A DNA stretch of 64,000 nucleotides from Bacteroidota bacterium (GCA_947470895.1 CANIVF010000008.1:1-64000); one strand, 5' to 3'. Shown: positions 17,170 through 26,427, counted from the stretch's first letter. A program made the numbers and translations. The notes: a model not told the origin generated them from the letters alone.

Positions 17170-17198
17170 CAAAAATAAGGAATTACAGATAACCACAA
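17170..17198 (-). promoter_or_regulatory. Promoter of the histidine phosphatase gene
   Basis: On the minus strand TTG (17198-17196), an 18-base spacer and TATTTTTG (17177-17170) match the Bacteroidota pattern TTG-N17-23-TANNTTTG. Transcription would start near 17163, upstream of the TTG codon at 17129 and downstream of the alternative ATG at 17198. This decides the start of that gene. Confidence 0.55.
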
Positions 17199-17213
17199 CG
17201 TCTAATTCATCTC

Positions 17214-17639
17214 ATGTCAATATTTAATCCTGGCATAACAATAGAATCACTGAACAAGCTCTCGGCCAATACCATGGTCAGTCATTTGGGTATTGAGTTC
17301 ACCCAGATAGGCGATGATTTTATTGAAGCTAAAATGCCTGTTGACACCCGAACACAACAGCCGCTTGGGTTGTTACATGGAGGTGCCTCTGTTACGCTGG
17401 CCGAAACATTGGGAAGTGTGGCAGCAACATGCTGTTTGGATCGTGAAACCCAATACTGTGTGGGTTTAGAGATTAATGCAAATCATGTTAAAAGCGCTAA
17501 GCATGGTTTTGTATTGGGCACCACAAAACCAATTCACATCGGTAAGAAGACACATGTATGGGAAATAAGAATTGTGAATGAACAAAATGAGTTGATTTGC
17601 ATCAGCAGAATAACGATGGCGGTGATCGATAAACGATAG
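17214..17639 (+). CDS. menI: Hotdog-fold thioesterase, probable DHNA-CoA thioesterase
   Basis: This gene encodes 141 residues of the PaaI/YdiI hotdog family: the helix motif LLHGGASVTLAETLGSVAA carries the catalytic Glu, and the segment GLEINANHVKSAKHG follows. In this family the enzymes hydrolyse aryl-CoA thioesters. Being the first gene of a menaquinone operon directly before menF (no intergenic gap), it is best read as the thioesterase that releases 1,4-dihydroxy-2-naphthoate from its CoA ester. The assignment rests on context plus family. A general CoA-thioesterase role is the alternative. Confidence 0.85.
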   Translation: MSIFNPGITIESLNKLSANTMVSHLGIEFTQIGDDFIEAKMPVDTRTQQPLGLLHGGASVTLAETLGSVAATCCLDRETQYCVGLEINANHVKSAKHGFVLGTTKPIHIGKKTHVWEIRIVNEQNELICISRITMAVIDKR

Positions 17640-18815
17640 GTGGCGATGATTTCAACGAAGGAGAAAGAAGGTACAACAAGTGAAAAAAAGATACTGAAAG
17701 AAGCCATCACGGTTGCACTCAATCTAGGACATAGTTTTTCTTTATGGAAAACACCGGGCATCAACCAAAAGCATTTGATTATCTGTCGTGCGCCAAAAGA
17801 AGTTGAGGAATTTTTTTTGGAGGAAGGAAATGGAGGCTTTGCGTTTGCATCCTTCTTACCCGAAGGGAAAAAGTATTTTTTTCCGGCCGACATTCATTAT
17901 CAATTTAATAATGACATTTTAACCAATGAACCTCAGTCTGAACCTAAGGAAGAGAACTTACCTCCAATCAACAGTGCTCAACCTGTGCTCAGGTTTCACC
18001 GATTAATCAGGGTAACTCATCAACAAGTCGATTACATTGATCTGGTGAACAATGGGCTTCAGGAGATTTCGGAAGGACAAATCGAAAAAGTAGTTCCATC
18101 CCGATTCAAAGACATTGGCATCACCAATGAGTTTGATTTACTAAAAGCCTTCGATACGCTTTGCGAAGAACATCCACAGGCTATGGTATCCCTGGTGTCG
18201 TCACCACAAACAGGAACGTGGTTAGGTGCTACCCCTGAGCTTCTTGTTAGTGTCAATAATAACATATTCAAAACAATAGCTCTTGCCGGAACTCAACCGT
18301 ACTCATCGGAAATCGATTTGAAATCGGTGGCATGGACACAAAAGGAAATTGAAGAGCAGGCATTGGTTTGCCGGTACATCATTAACTGCTTTAAAAAAAT
18401 AAGACTTCGCGAATACGAAGAACACGGGCCTAGAACCGTAATTGCCGGAAACATTATGCACTTAAAAACAATCTACGAAGTAGACACGGCAGCAACGAAT
18501 TTTCCGCAACTTGGATCTGTGATGCTCAAACTTCTTCACCCCACATCCGCAGTGTGTGGCATGCCATTCGAAAATGCGCTATCGTTCTTGAAAAATAACG
18601 AAGGATACAATCGTGAATTTTACAGCGGTTTTTTAGGACCTGTTCAAATTAATCACAACAGTCAGATCTTTGTTAATCTCCGGTGCATGCAAGTATTTGA
18701 AGGTAGTGTACGATTGTATGCCGGTGCCGGAATTACTATTGATTCAAATCCACAAAAGGAATTTGAGGAGACAGAAATGAAAATGCATAATCTTCAGAAC
18801 TTACTTATAGCTTAA
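17640..18815 (+). CDS. menF: Isochorismate synthase
   Basis: This gene encodes 391 residues and begins with GTG directly after the menI stop (an ATG two codons later is also possible). It converts chorismate to isochorismate, the first committed step of menaquinone synthesis. Chorismate-binding family motifs are present: EKVVPSRF with the general-base Lys, GTWLGATPELLV, HPTSAVCGMPFENA, REFYSGFLGPV and the C-terminal AGAGITIDSNPQKEFEETE with Mg2+-binding Glu residues. The N-terminal 120 residues are the less conserved cap. It is followed 13 bases later by menD. Confidence 0.93.
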   Translation: MAMISTKEKEGTTSEKKILKEAITVALNLGHSFSLWKTPGINQKHLIICRAPKEVEEFFLEEGNGGFAFASFLPEGKKYFFPADIHYQFNNDILTNEPQSEPKEENLPPINSAQPVLRFHRLIRVTHQQVDYIDLVNNGLQEISEGQIEKVVPSRFKDIGITNEFDLLKAFDTLCEEHPQAMVSLVSSPQTGTWLGATPELLVSVNNNIFKTIALAGTQPYSSEIDLKSVAWTQKEIEEQALVCRYIINCFKKIRLREYEEHGPRTVIAGNIMHLKTIYEVDTAATNFPQLGSVMLKLLHPTSAVCGMPFENALSFLKNNEGYNREFYSGFLGPVQINHNSQIFVNLRCMQVFEGSVRLYAGAGITIDSNPQKEFEETEMKMHNLQNLLIA

Positions 18816-18828
18816 GCCAAACGACACG

Positions 18829-20556
18829 TTGCGTCTACAACCCATTTACGATATTGCTGAACTTTGCGCACAACAAGGTGTAACTAATTCCATTGTTTGC
18901 CCAGGTTCACGGTGTGCACCGCTTACCTTAGCTTTTGCAAGACATCCTGGTATTACATGCCGCACCTTTAGTGATGAACGTAGTGCCTGTTTCGTGGCTC
19001 TGGGTATTGCACAACAAACTCAATCACCATTAAGTGTAGTTTGCACGTCCGGATCTGCTGCTTATAACTTTGCTCCTGCCATTGCCGAGGCATTCTTTCA
19101 GGAAATTCCATTACTCATTTTCACGGCCGATCGTCCTGCAGAGTGGATTGATCAATGGGATGGACAAACCATTCGTCAAACCAATATCTTCGGTGCACAT
19201 GTGAAGAAATCCTACACGCTGCCCCAGGAGTATGATCACCCCGATGCAGTCTGGCATATCCAACGCATCGTAAATGAAGCCATTGCTTTATCAAAAGAAT
19301 TTCCTAAGGGCCCCGTTCACATCAATGTACCGTTGCGTGAGCCATTATATCCTGCCAAAGGTGAAAAAATCAGTTTCTCAAAAATTAAAAAAAATATCAG
19401 CGTAACGTCATCATCGTTTGAATTAACTCAGGCGGATAAAGCTGCGTTGAATAAATCATTATCCAAATTCACAAAAATATTAATCGTAGGCGGTCAACAG
19501 CATGTTCATGAAACTCAGAACAAGAGCATAGCCAGGTTTTGCAAAAACCATCACGCGGCACTGATTGGTGATGTAATCTCCAATCTTCATGCATTGCCTC
19601 AAACAATTCGTCTGGTCGACTCATTTTTAGGTCAATGCGGAGACACCGTAAAGCAATTACTCGCTCCTGAACTTTTAATTACATTTGGTAAGTCCGTCAT
19701 ATCAAAAAACTTAAAGCAGTTTATTCGTAAACATAAGCCTGCAGAACATTGGCACATACAACCCAATGGAATTACGGCTGATCCGTTTCAATCATTAACC
19801 CGATTGATTCATTGCTCTCCTGAACACTTTTTTGAGATTCTGCAAACACCGGAAAAGATTGAACCCTTCAACGAACAAAAGAAAGAAAACTATGCACTCC
19901 TCTGGTCTGCCGAGGAAAGCAGAACAAGTCGCTCTATAAAAAAGTATTTCAGCGAACCCCGTTTCAGTGAATTTCATGTTTTAAAAGAAATTTTAAATAA
20001 TCTTCCGGCACGATGCAATGTGCATCTGGCTAACAGCATGTCGGTTCGATACGCCAACTTCATTGGACTAGCTGAAAAAAGTAAAGGGCAACATGTCTTT
20101 TCAAACCGTGGCACCAGTGGCATAGACGGATGCACCAGCACCGCTGTAGGGCATGCCCTAAGTAGCGAGGTGCCTAATATTTTGATAACCGGTGATATGG
20201 CTTTCTTCTATGATCGCAATGCCTTTTGGCATAAGTATCCAATGCAAAATCTTCATGTCGTTGTTGTTAACAACCATGGTGGTGTAATTTTTAACTTAAT
20301 AGACGGACCTGGAAGTTTAGACGAACGAGATGAATATTTTATTACCGAACAGAAACTTACTGCAGCACATTTAGCGAATGAATTCGGTTTCGATTATTTG
20401 AAGATTGACTCATTTAATAAAATCAAAACCAGTCTGAAAGATTTCTTTCAATTTGAAGGTAAAACTAAAATTTTGGAGATCAGTAGCGATCAACCCTCAT
20501 CACTTGAAATATTTGAACAATTTAAGAATACAATAAAAAAAGGTTATGAAACTTAA
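18829..20556 (+). CDS. menD: SEPHCHC synthase
   Basis: This gene encodes 575 residues from a TTG start. MenD is the thiamine-diphosphate enzyme that adds 2-oxoglutarate-derived succinic semialdehyde to isochorismate. Visible motifs are the pyrimidine-domain start [31 protein letters not shown] with the family Glu, [12 protein letters not shown], the PP-domain [15 protein letters not shown] and [13 protein letters not shown]. The length is typical. The gene's last eleven bases overlap menB, so the two are translationally linked. Confidence 0.95.
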   Translation: MRLQPIYDIAELCAQQGVTNSIVCPGSRCAPLTLAFARHPGITCRTFSDERSACFVALGIAQQTQSPLSVVCTSGSAAYNFAPAIAEAFFQEIPLLIFTADRPAEWIDQWDGQTIRQTNIFGAHVKKSYTLPQEYDHPDAVWHIQRIVNEAIALSKEFPKGPVHINVPLREPLYPAKGEKISFSKIKKNISVTSSSFELTQADKAALNKSLSKFTKILIVGGQQHVHETQNKSIARFCKNHHAALIGDVISNLHALPQTIRLVDSFLGQCGDTVKQLLAPELLITFGKSVISKNLKQFIRKHKPAEHWHIQPNGITADPFQSLTRLIHCSPEHFFEILQTPEKIEPFNEQKKENYALLWSAEESRTSRSIKKYFSEPRFSEFHVLKEILNNLPARCNVHLANSMSVRYANFIGLAEKSKGQHVFSNRGTSGIDGCTSTAVGHALSSEVPNILITGDMAFFYDRNAFWHKYPMQNLHVVVVNNHGGVIFNLIDGPGSLDERDEYFITEQKLTAAHLANEFGFDYLKIDSFNKIKTSLKDFFQFEGKTKILEISSDQPSSLEIFEQFKNTIKKGYET

Positions 20557-21370
20557 TTACGATTGGAAACAAGTAAAAGAATATAAAGAGATTCTTTTTC
20601 ACAAATACGAAGGCATCGCACGCATTAGCATCAACAGGCCGGAAAAGCACAATGCATTTACTCCCCTTACAGTTCAAGAGATGATCGATGCGATGTACCT
20701 CTGTCGCGAAGATCAGGAAGTAGGTGTGATTATTCTTACAGGCGAAGGTGGTAATGCTTTTTGCAGCGGTGGTGATCAGAGCGTGCGCGGTCATGGAGGT
20801 TATGTGGGTAAAGACACAGTGCCACGCTTAAATGTATTGGATCTGCAGAAAATGATTCGTTCTATATCCAAGCCTGTGATTGCTGCAGTAGCCGGCTGGG
20901 CTATTGGTGGTGGTCATGTTTTGCATGTGGTGTGTGATCTCTCGATTGCCGCTGAGAATGCACGCTTCGGGCAAACCGGGCCAAAGGTAGGAAGTTTTGA
21001 TGGTGGGTTTGGTGCATCCTATCTTGCGCGTGTTGTTGGACAGAAAAAAGCGAGAGAGATCTGGTTCTTGTGTGATCAATACGATGCACAGGAAGCTCTG
21101 GATATGGGATTAGTGAACAAAGTTGTTCCGTTGGACAAACTTGAGGAAACGTATGTTGCATGGGCAATGAAAATCTTAAAGAAGAGTCCGTTGGCTATTC
21201 GCATGTTAAAAAGTGCATTTAATGCAGAACTAGATGGGCAGGCCGGAATACAAGAACTCGCTGGTAATGCAACCTTACTCTATTACTTAAGTGAAGAAGC
21301 AAAAGAAGGAAAGAATTCATTCCTTGAAAAACGAGAACCTGACTTTTCGAAGTTTCCTAAGTTTCCTTAG
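20546..21370 (+). CDS. menB: 1,4-dihydroxy-2-naphthoyl-CoA synthase
   Basis: This gene encodes 274 residues of the crotonase superfamily. It closes the second ring of the naphthoquinone from o-succinylbenzoyl-CoA. The motifs [46 protein letters not shown] and [20 protein letters not shown], with the MenB-specific Asp/Tyr environment and the C-terminal [16 protein letters not shown], identify it clearly. It overlaps the menD end by eleven bases. Confidence 0.96.
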   Translation: MKLNYDWKQVKEYKEILFHKYEGIARISINRPEKHNAFTPLTVQEMIDAMYLCREDQEVGVIILTGEGGNAFCSGGDQSVRGHGGYVGKDTVPRLNVLDLQKMIRSISKPVIAAVAGWAIGGGHVLHVVCDLSIAAENARFGQTGPKVGSFDGGFGASYLARVVGQKKAREIWFLCDQYDAQEALDMGLVNKVVPLDKLEETYVAWAMKILKKSPLAIRMLKSAFNAELDGQAGIQELAGNATLLYYLSEEAKEGKNSFLEKREPDFSKFPKFP

Positions 21371-21373
21371 ATC

Positions 21374-21475
21374 GTCATTATGCCGACCATCTGTCATACT
21401 TATTTTAGTTTGTATTAAGTTCATGCATCATGGCACAAACTTCTGGTATGTGCCGTTTTCCGAAATTGAATGACG
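21374..21475 (+). other. Possible folded leader or RNA element between menB and menE
   Basis: The 188-base gap between menB and menE holds nested dyads: an outer pair CGTCATT (21374-21380) with AATGACG (21469-21475) and an inner hairpin GGCACA (21432-21437) with TGTGCC (21449-21454). No coding frame is convincing here. This could be a structured mRNA segment or the scar of a lost gene. The stems are short, so chance is not excluded. Confidence 0.2.
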
Positions 21476-21618
21476 ACTATGTCCTCATTAGAATAAAAAA
21501 CCAGCGATTGTGGCATTAGCAAAGCATAAAGAAAAATAAGGCAGGCTCTTTAGCAAACTTGGACAGTTTGCAGCAGGTAAAGATTTGTGGTAAAACTGAG
21601 AATGAAAAGAAAGTAATC

Positions 21619-22707
21619 ATGGTGCCGTGGATTAAATTTGAACGAAATCAAATTCTCTTTGATGAAATCCTATCGGAACGTTGTTATCTACCAAGCAATG
21701 AATTTGAAAAATCTACCCTGAAATTCTGCAAAGAATGGCTGAGTGGACAAGAGTCATTTACATTACAAACTTCAGGATCCACAGGAGTAGCAAAAAAAAT
21801 TAAAATTACGCGCGAACAGCTTAAAGCCAGCGCTAACCTTACCGCCAAAGTACTAGGACTCCAGAAAAACGATACCGCCCTCGTCTGTCTCGACACCAGA
21901 TACATAGCAGGAATCATGATGATGGTTCGTTCCTTTGAGGTAGGAATGAACATGATCATTGTTGAGCCCGCTTCTAATCCATTGGAAAAAATTGAAGAAG
22001 GAACTTGTATTGATTTTACCGCATTGGTGCCTCTGCAACTTGAAACAATAATCAGATCCTCAGATTCAAATAAACTCAATCAAATAAAGATCGCATTGAT
22101 TGGCGGAGCTGCACTCAACCGTAAAACAGTGAAAGATATCGCAGAGATCAAATGTAGTTTCTACGCTACGTATGGAATGACTGAAACAATCTCACACATC
22201 GCATTGCAGAAGTTAAATGGAAAGGATGCTCAGGACTATTTTGAAGTTCTACCCGGAATTGCGCTCAGTAAAGATGAAAGAGATTGTCTAATCATCAATG
22301 CACCACACATAGCTAATGAATCAATTGTGACAAATGACATGATCGGGTTTGTTAGTCCATCAAAATTTCGGTGGCTAGGTCGCGCTGACCATGTTATCAA
22401 TTCGGGAGGAGTAAAAATTGCTCCTGAAAAAATTGAGGCTTCTATTCATATCATATTTGAAGACCTGAATATCTCAAATCGTTTTTTTATTACCGCCCTA
22501 CCCGATAAACTCTTAGGACAATCTGTAAATCTGTTTATCGAGGGAACTCCAATCGAAAAACAAACAGAAGATTCTATTCAAGAAAAAATCAAACATGCAT
22601 TGAGCCGATACGAAAGGCCAAAATCCATTCGATATCTAGTAACTTTTGTAAACACCGACACCGGAAAAATCGATCAGCATAAAACGATTGCTTTGATGCA
22701 ACCCTAA
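21619..22707 (+). CDS. menE: o-Succinylbenzoate-CoA ligase
   Basis: About 362 residues from ATG 21619. An in-frame TTG at 21559 would add 20 poorly conserved residues. It is an ANL-family adenylating enzyme that activates o-succinylbenzoate with ATP and CoA for MenB. Motifs: the P-loop-like TSGSTGVAKKIKITREQ, the A5 motif YATYGMTETISHIA, WLGRADHVINSGGVKIAPE and RYERPKSIRYL near the C-terminus, with the expected catalytic-Lys position close to the end (TDTGKIDQHK). It is shorter than E. coli MenE, as is usual in Bacteroidota. It is separated from menB by 248 bases rather than tightly packed. Confidence 0.92.
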   Translation: MVPWIKFERNQILFDEILSERCYLPSNEFEKSTLKFCKEWLSGQESFTLQTSGSTGVAKKIKITREQLKASANLTAKVLGLQKNDTALVCLDTRYIAGIMMMVRSFEVGMNMIIVEPASNPLEKIEEGTCIDFTALVPLQLETIIRSSDSNKLNQIKIALIGGAALNRKTVKDIAEIKCSFYATYGMTETISHIALQKLNGKDAQDYFEVLPGIALSKDERDCLIINAPHIANESIVTNDMIGFVSPSKFRWLGRADHVINSGGVKIAPEKIEASIHIIFEDLNISNRFFITALPDKLLGQSVNLFIEGTPIEKQTEDSIQEKIKHALSRYERPKSIRYLVTFVNTDTGKIDQHKTIALMQP

Positions 22708-22720
22708 AACTCCTTCCCCT

Positions 22721-22741
22721 CCTCTTCCATGATGGAAGAGG
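22721..22741. terminator. Hairpin between convergent menE and repressor genes
   Basis: Perfect 9-bp stem CCTCTTCCA/TGGAAGAGG (22721-22729 with 22733-22741) and a 3-base loop, lying in the 58-base gap between convergent genes. There is no strong T-tract, so its terminator role is tentative. Confidence 0.4.
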
Positions 22742-22765
22742 ATTAGGGTAGGTAAACCGCTAAGT

Positions 22766-23545
22766 TTATTTCTTTGATTTGAGTTGAAAAATCTCCTTTT
22801 GTAAGTCGAGCACAACACCGGCCAATTGCTCTACAGAAATGTCTTGCTTATCGGCCACATCAGGAAATTGAACGCTAATGTATGCTTTCGATACCCACAC
22901 TTCCATCACATCGGAAGCTCCCAATTGATAGGGCGCATACTGTCGATTATCTGAAACCAAAAACAGTGTTCCATTTTCATCGAGGTAATTAAAGACGCGT
23001 TTATAAACAATACCTTCCCGCTGAGTAACTAATACATAAGTCTTTCCACTTTTTATATTACGCAGGTCATCTACATATTCACCAATCACAATCGTGCCCG
23101 GCAACAATGGCAACATAGAATCGCCCGAGATTTCGAAAGCCCTGTAGGTGCCCTGCTTTAACATGGGCAAACTGAAATGCGGCAGCTCCTTTACATATTC
23201 AACATCGGCATAGCCATTCATGTATCCGGCCGCGGCCTTATGAGGTACAAATTCAATATTATCGCGATCTGATGAATTAACTGTTACAACGACTACGTCC
23301 TTACCCCGTGCAAATTTCTTATCGATTAATACCGTTTCTACGGTAAATTCCTTTCCGATCAGATCATCTACCGAAATAGAGAATACTTCTGCCATCTTTT
23401 GAAGTAATTCCAACTTAGGCTCTGCCCTGCCTTCTTCATAGGCACCAATGAGTGAGCGCTTAATTCCCAATTGTTGGGCAAACTGATCTTGCGTAAGCGA
23501 CAGCTTTTTGCGCAACACCCTGATGTTTTCATTAAGTTTTACCAT
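22766..23545 (-). CDS. XRE/LexA-type repressor with S24 peptidase domain
   Basis: This gene encodes 259 residues. An N-terminal helix-turn-helix (about 8-60: LRKKLSLTQDQFAQQLGIKR, LIGAYEEGRAEPKLELL) is joined to a C-terminal S24 self-cleaving domain with S143 in ISGDSMLPLLPG and K182 in IVYKRVF. A potential Ala-Gly cleavage site lies at A106-G107 (KAAAGYMNGY). Such CI-like regulators are inactivated by RecA-stimulated autoproteolysis or act as plain transcription factors. It follows a small gene by two bases, and both probably share the TTAGCTAA-rich control region at 23808-23885. No phage genes are nearby, so it is likely a chromosomal stress or housekeeping regulator. Confidence 0.9.
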   Translation of the reverse strand: MVKLNENIRVLRKKLSLTQDQFAQQLGIKRSLIGAYEEGRAEPKLELLQKMAEVFSISVDDLIGKEFTVETVLIDKKFARGKDVVVVTVNSSDRDNIEFVPHKAAAGYMNGYADVEYVKELPHFSLPMLKQGTYRAFEISGDSMLPLLPGTIVIGEYVDDLRNIKSGKTYVLVTQREGIVYKRVFNYLDENGTLFLVSDNRQYAPYQLGASDVMEVWVSKAYISVQFPDVADKQDISVEQLAGVVLDLQKEIFQLKSKK

Positions 23546-23547
23546 AA

Positions 23548-23808
23548 CTATTTCTTAAAAATGAGAATTCTACCAGAATTGACCTTGCGCCTACCCAAAG
23601 AAAATAGGTTGCGATGAAAGTATCGCTCTTCGTTGTTAACCGCTTGAAGATGACGGCTAATCTTCTCGATTATTTCGGACACCGAAGTCTGAGGCTCTGC
23701 CAGCAAATACCCGTAATAGTTACAAGAGTTTGCATCCGTTGAAAAGTTAATTTGATAGCGACCAGAATTAAGCTTCTTACTTTGAATCTTCAGTTTTGGT
23801 GAGTCCAT
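23548..23808 (-). CDS. Small protein cotranscribed with the repressor
   Basis: This gene encodes 86 residues and is basic (many Lys/Arg in the last 25 residues: HRNLFSLGRRKVNSGRILIFKK). It has no signal peptide or membrane segment. The middle part (SCNYYGYLLAEPQTSVSEII) looks like a small alpha/beta fold. Its start codon overlaps the first TTAGCTAA palindrome, and the repressor starts two bases after its stop, so the two genes form an operon. I do not recognise the family. A DNA-binding or anti-repressor role is a guess from context. Confidence 0.6.
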   Translation of the reverse strand: MDSPKLKIQSKKLNSGRYQINFSTDANSCNYYGYLLAEPQTSVSEIIEKISRHLQAVNNEERYFHRNLFSLGRRKVNSGRILIFKK

Positions 23809-23885
23809 TAGCTAATATTTTTAGCTAAATAAGACCATTATTCTGATAATTCAAAGATATAAACTAACTATTTTAGTTTATATCT
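23808..23885. promoter_or_regulatory. Operator-like region upstream of the repressor operon
   Basis: Two identical perfect palindromes TTAGCTAA lie at 23808-23815 and 23821-23828, 13 bases apart start to start. Further up, arms AGATATAAACTA (23855-23866) and TAGTTTATATCT (23874-23885) form a perfect 12-bp inverted repeat around 7 bases, and the right arm's TTAGTTTA resembles the same motif. The first palindrome covers the start codon of the small gene and the large dyad contains the menC stop. This fits an autoregulatory operator for the XRE/S24 repressor. Confidence 0.5.
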
Positions 23886-24973
23886 ACCTCACCCCACAAA
23901 AATTTCCGATCATAAGAAAGAAAACCTTTATTCACTGTCAAAGGAGAGTCAATATTATCGGTATAGAGCATACCCGTGCCTAATCCCTGAGGCAAGCTGA
24001 TCGAATATTGTGCGGTAAACTGTGCAATGGCATTTAATCCAACATTAGATTCAAGCGCGGACGTAATCCACCATTTAATATGATGGCTTTCAGCAATTTG
24101 AATCCATTCCTGGCATGAATAAAGCCCGCCATGTAGAGTAGGTTTAAGGATTATGTAAGCCGGTTTTAATCCCGTTAAAAGAGCTTCCTTATCTTCCCTT
24201 TTGGTAATACCAATGAGCTCTTCATCGAGTGCTATGGGGATGGGTGATGTACGGCATAATTCAGCCATTTCTGGCGAACCTGGCTTTATCGGTTGTTCAA
24301 TGGAATGAACATCATACCTTGCAAATTCATTTAGCTTATACATAGCATCTGCTGGCCTAAACGCCCCGTTGGCATCTAACCGAATAGTGATATTTTCACG
24401 AAAGTACTTTCTGCGGATGTATTGAAGAATATCGCACTCCTTTTCAAAATCAATGCCTCCAACCTTCAACTTCACGCAGCGAAATCCATCCCTGATCTTG
24501 ATTTCAATCTGTTGAAGCATAAAATCCAACCCTCCCATCCAAATCAAACCATTGATGGGTATGGAGTTTCCATGAATAAACGAGTTGTTAAAAATGATTT
24601 TGTTTCCTCCATTCAGCAAATCGAGCATCGCAGTTTCAAATGCGAACAGGACCGATGGATATTTGACTATATCGCCACCAAGTGATCTGGCCATGAATGA
24701 ATGAAGTTCACTCAAATTACCTACCGAAGGAATATCCAACGCATGACGGTTAAACCGATTGACTATCTCTTCTATTCGTTCTTGTAAATCAGGTGAATGA
24801 TCAGGACTTAAAGCTACAAGCGGACCGCATTCACCAACTCCCGATGTTTCTGGCTCAGTATCATTCCAAACCTTGATAAACCAGGACCTCTTATCCTTCA
24901 TAGAACCGCGCGAGGTGCGCGCATCAAATGAGAAGTGAAAGACTCGCTTGTGAAAACTGGCATGTAAGCTCAT
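23873..24973 (-). CDS. menC: o-Succinylbenzoate synthase
   Basis: About 366 residues from ATG 24973. A longer frame up to 25027 exists but starts upstream of the likely transcription start. It is an enolase-superfamily dehydratase that converts SHCHC to o-succinylbenzoate. Barrel motifs: VKLKVGG with the catalytic KxK lysines, IRLDANGAF and SIEQP and IALDEEL with the three metal carboxylates, and YIILKPTLHGG with the second catalytic Lys. It completes the pathway between menD and menE but sits on the opposite strand, separated from the other men genes by the repressor operon. Confidence 0.93.
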   Translation of the reverse strand: MSLHASFHKRVFHFSFDARTSRGSMKDKRSWFIKVWNDTEPETSGVGECGPLVALSPDHSPDLQERIEEIVNRFNRHALDIPSVGNLSELHSFMARSLGGDIVKYPSVLFAFETAMLDLLNGGNKIIFNNSFIHGNSIPINGLIWMGGLDFMLQQIEIKIRDGFRCVKLKVGGIDFEKECDILQYIRRKYFRENITIRLDANGAFRPADAMYKLNEFARYDVHSIEQPIKPGSPEMAELCRTSPIPIALDEELIGITKREDKEALLTGLKPAYIILKPTLHGGLYSCQEWIQIAESHHIKWWITSALESNVGLNAIAQFTAQYSISLPQGLGTGMLYTDNIDSPLTVNKGFLSYDRKFLWGEVDIN

Positions 24974-24993
24974 GAATGAAAATTTTTGATGAT

Positions 24994-25027
24994 CAAAAAT
25001 AGAGATCATCAACCTGATTCCTTGCAA
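24994..25027 (-). promoter_or_regulatory. Promoter of menC
   Basis: Minus strand TTG (25027-25025), a 23-base spacer and TATTTTTG (25001-24994) match TTG-N17-23-TANNTTTG. The expected transcription start near 24987 supports ATG 24973 as the menC start. Confidence 0.45.
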
Positions 25028-25035
25028 AGACTGCC

Positions 25036-25043
25036 TAACTTTG
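25036..25043 (+). promoter_or_regulatory. -7 element of queA
   Basis: TAACTTTG, an exact TANNTTTG match, lies 13 bases before the queA ATG. That implies a very short leader. No TTG box at the usual distance was found. Confidence 0.4.
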
Positions 25044-25056
25044 GATTTTATTTTAA

Positions 25057-26259
25057 ATGCAAAAGGAGATCCTGATCAAAGATTATTCGTACGAATTGCC
25101 GCAAGAAAGAATTGCGTTGTATCCTTTGGCTGAACGCGATCAATCTAAATTGTTGGTCTATCGGGATGGCGTGATCGAACATTCAAAATTCACTCAGCTA
25201 TCCACATTCTTACCAACCAAGAGTACTCTTTTCTTCAATAATACCCGGGTGATCCCTGCCCGGTTATACTTTCAAAAAGAGACCGGGGCCACCATCGAAT
25301 TGTTCTTACTTAATCCTGTTGCCCCCCGCACGCTCATTCAGCAGGCCATGGAGGCGAAACAATCCAATCGATGGGTTTGCGCGATAGGAAACCTAAAGCG
25401 GTGGCCTGATGGTACCCGGCTCACCAAAAGCATTCAAAATCTGACCATCAATGCATCGCTGATTGACCGGAATGCCGGAATTGTTGAATTCAGCTGGACT
25501 CCTGCAGCACTAAGCTTTGCCGAAATCATCGCCCAAACCGGACTTACCCCTTTGCCTCCTTATCTGAAAAGAGAAGCCGAAGAAAGTGATCGCCTACGAT
25601 ACCAAACGATTTATTCAAATCTTGATGGGGCTGTTGCTGCTCCAACCGCAGGATTGCATTTCACTGATCGAATTCTGGAGGAGTTAAGAAGTAAGGAGCA
25701 TCTGATCAAGTTTCTTACCCTGCATGTTAGTGCCGGCACGTTTCAGCCCGTGAAAGTCGATCACGCATTAGATCATCCGATGCATCGGGAACAAGTGATT
25801 ATCACCTCAGAAAATATCAAAGAGCTATTACGTGCGAATTCGGTGATAGCGGTGGGCACAACATCTATGCGTACACTTGAAAGTTTGTACTGGTATGGAG
25901 TTAAACTCAACAATGATCCGGATCTTCCCTTTGAGATTACACAATTTGATTGCCATCAATTACCCTCTAACGTATCGAAATACAAAGCATTGGAGATCAT
26001 TCAAAGTAAAATGGAACGTGAGAATCTGGATTCTATAACAGGCGAAACATCCATCATGATTAACCCGGGTTATGACTTCAAAATGACCGATGCATTGATC
26101 ACAAATTTTCATCAGCCTGGTTCTACCTTAATGCTTTTGGTAGCAGCATTTGTTGGAGAAGATTGGAAACGCATCTACGATGAAGCACTTAAAACAGACT
26201 ATCGTTTTTTAAGTTATGGCGATAGCTCTCTCCTCTTCAAATCAAAAAAAGTCGGGTAG
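25057..26259 (+). CDS. queA: S-adenosylmethionine:tRNA ribosyltransferase-isomerase
   Basis: This gene encodes 400 residues. QueA transfers the ribosyl moiety of SAM to preQ1 in tRNA to make epoxyqueuosine. Motifs: the N-terminal YSYELPQERIALYPL, TLFFNNTRVIPARL, LTPLPPYLKR, YQTIYSNLDGAVAAPTAGLH, LHVSAGTFQPV, AVGTTSMRTLESL, GETSIMINPGYDF and TNFHQPGSTLMLLVAAF. All the hallmarks are present and the length fits the Bacteroidota form. It is transcribed divergently from menC. Confidence 0.96.
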   Translation: MQKEILIKDYSYELPQERIALYPLAERDQSKLLVYRDGVIEHSKFTQLSTFLPTKSTLFFNNTRVIPARLYFQKETGATIELFLLNPVAPRTLIQQAMEAKQSNRWVCAIGNLKRWPDGTRLTKSIQNLTINASLIDRNAGIVEFSWTPAALSFAEIIAQTGLTPLPPYLKREAEESDRLRYQTIYSNLDGAVAAPTAGLHFTDRILEELRSKEHLIKFLTLHVSAGTFQPVKVDHALDHPMHREQVIITSENIKELLRANSVIAVGTTSMRTLESLYWYGVKLNNDPDLPFEITQFDCHQLPSNVSKYKALEIIQSKMERENLDSITGETSIMINPGYDFKMTDALITNFHQPGSTLMLLVAAFVGEDWKRIYDEALKTDYRFLSYGDSSLLFKSKKVG

Positions 26260-26410
26260 CAACAAATTAGTTGGGTAACCAAATCATGCCCCAGACAATA
26301 AAGCATTCCAGCTAGCTAAGCTTAAATCACGTAGAAATCATCGATTTTAACCACTTAGAGTTTTTTCGACAAAAGACCTCCACTATAACCGTGAAAATTC
26401 TTAATTACCT

Positions 26411-26427
26411 ATTAATCAATGATTAAT
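26411..26427. promoter_or_regulatory. Palindrome upstream of the NTT/TIR/STAND gene cluster
   Basis: ATTAATCA and TGATTAAT (26411-26418, 26420-26427) form a perfect 8-bp dyad around one base, 78 bases before the first gene of the cluster. It is AT-rich and could be an operator for an unknown regulator. The rest of the 245-base gap shows nothing recognisable. Confidence 0.3.

Noticed and set aside
22766-23885. Prophage or integrative element suggested by the CI-like repressor
   Set aside because: Neighbours on both sides are menaquinone genes, with no integrase, structural or replication genes and no attachment repeats.
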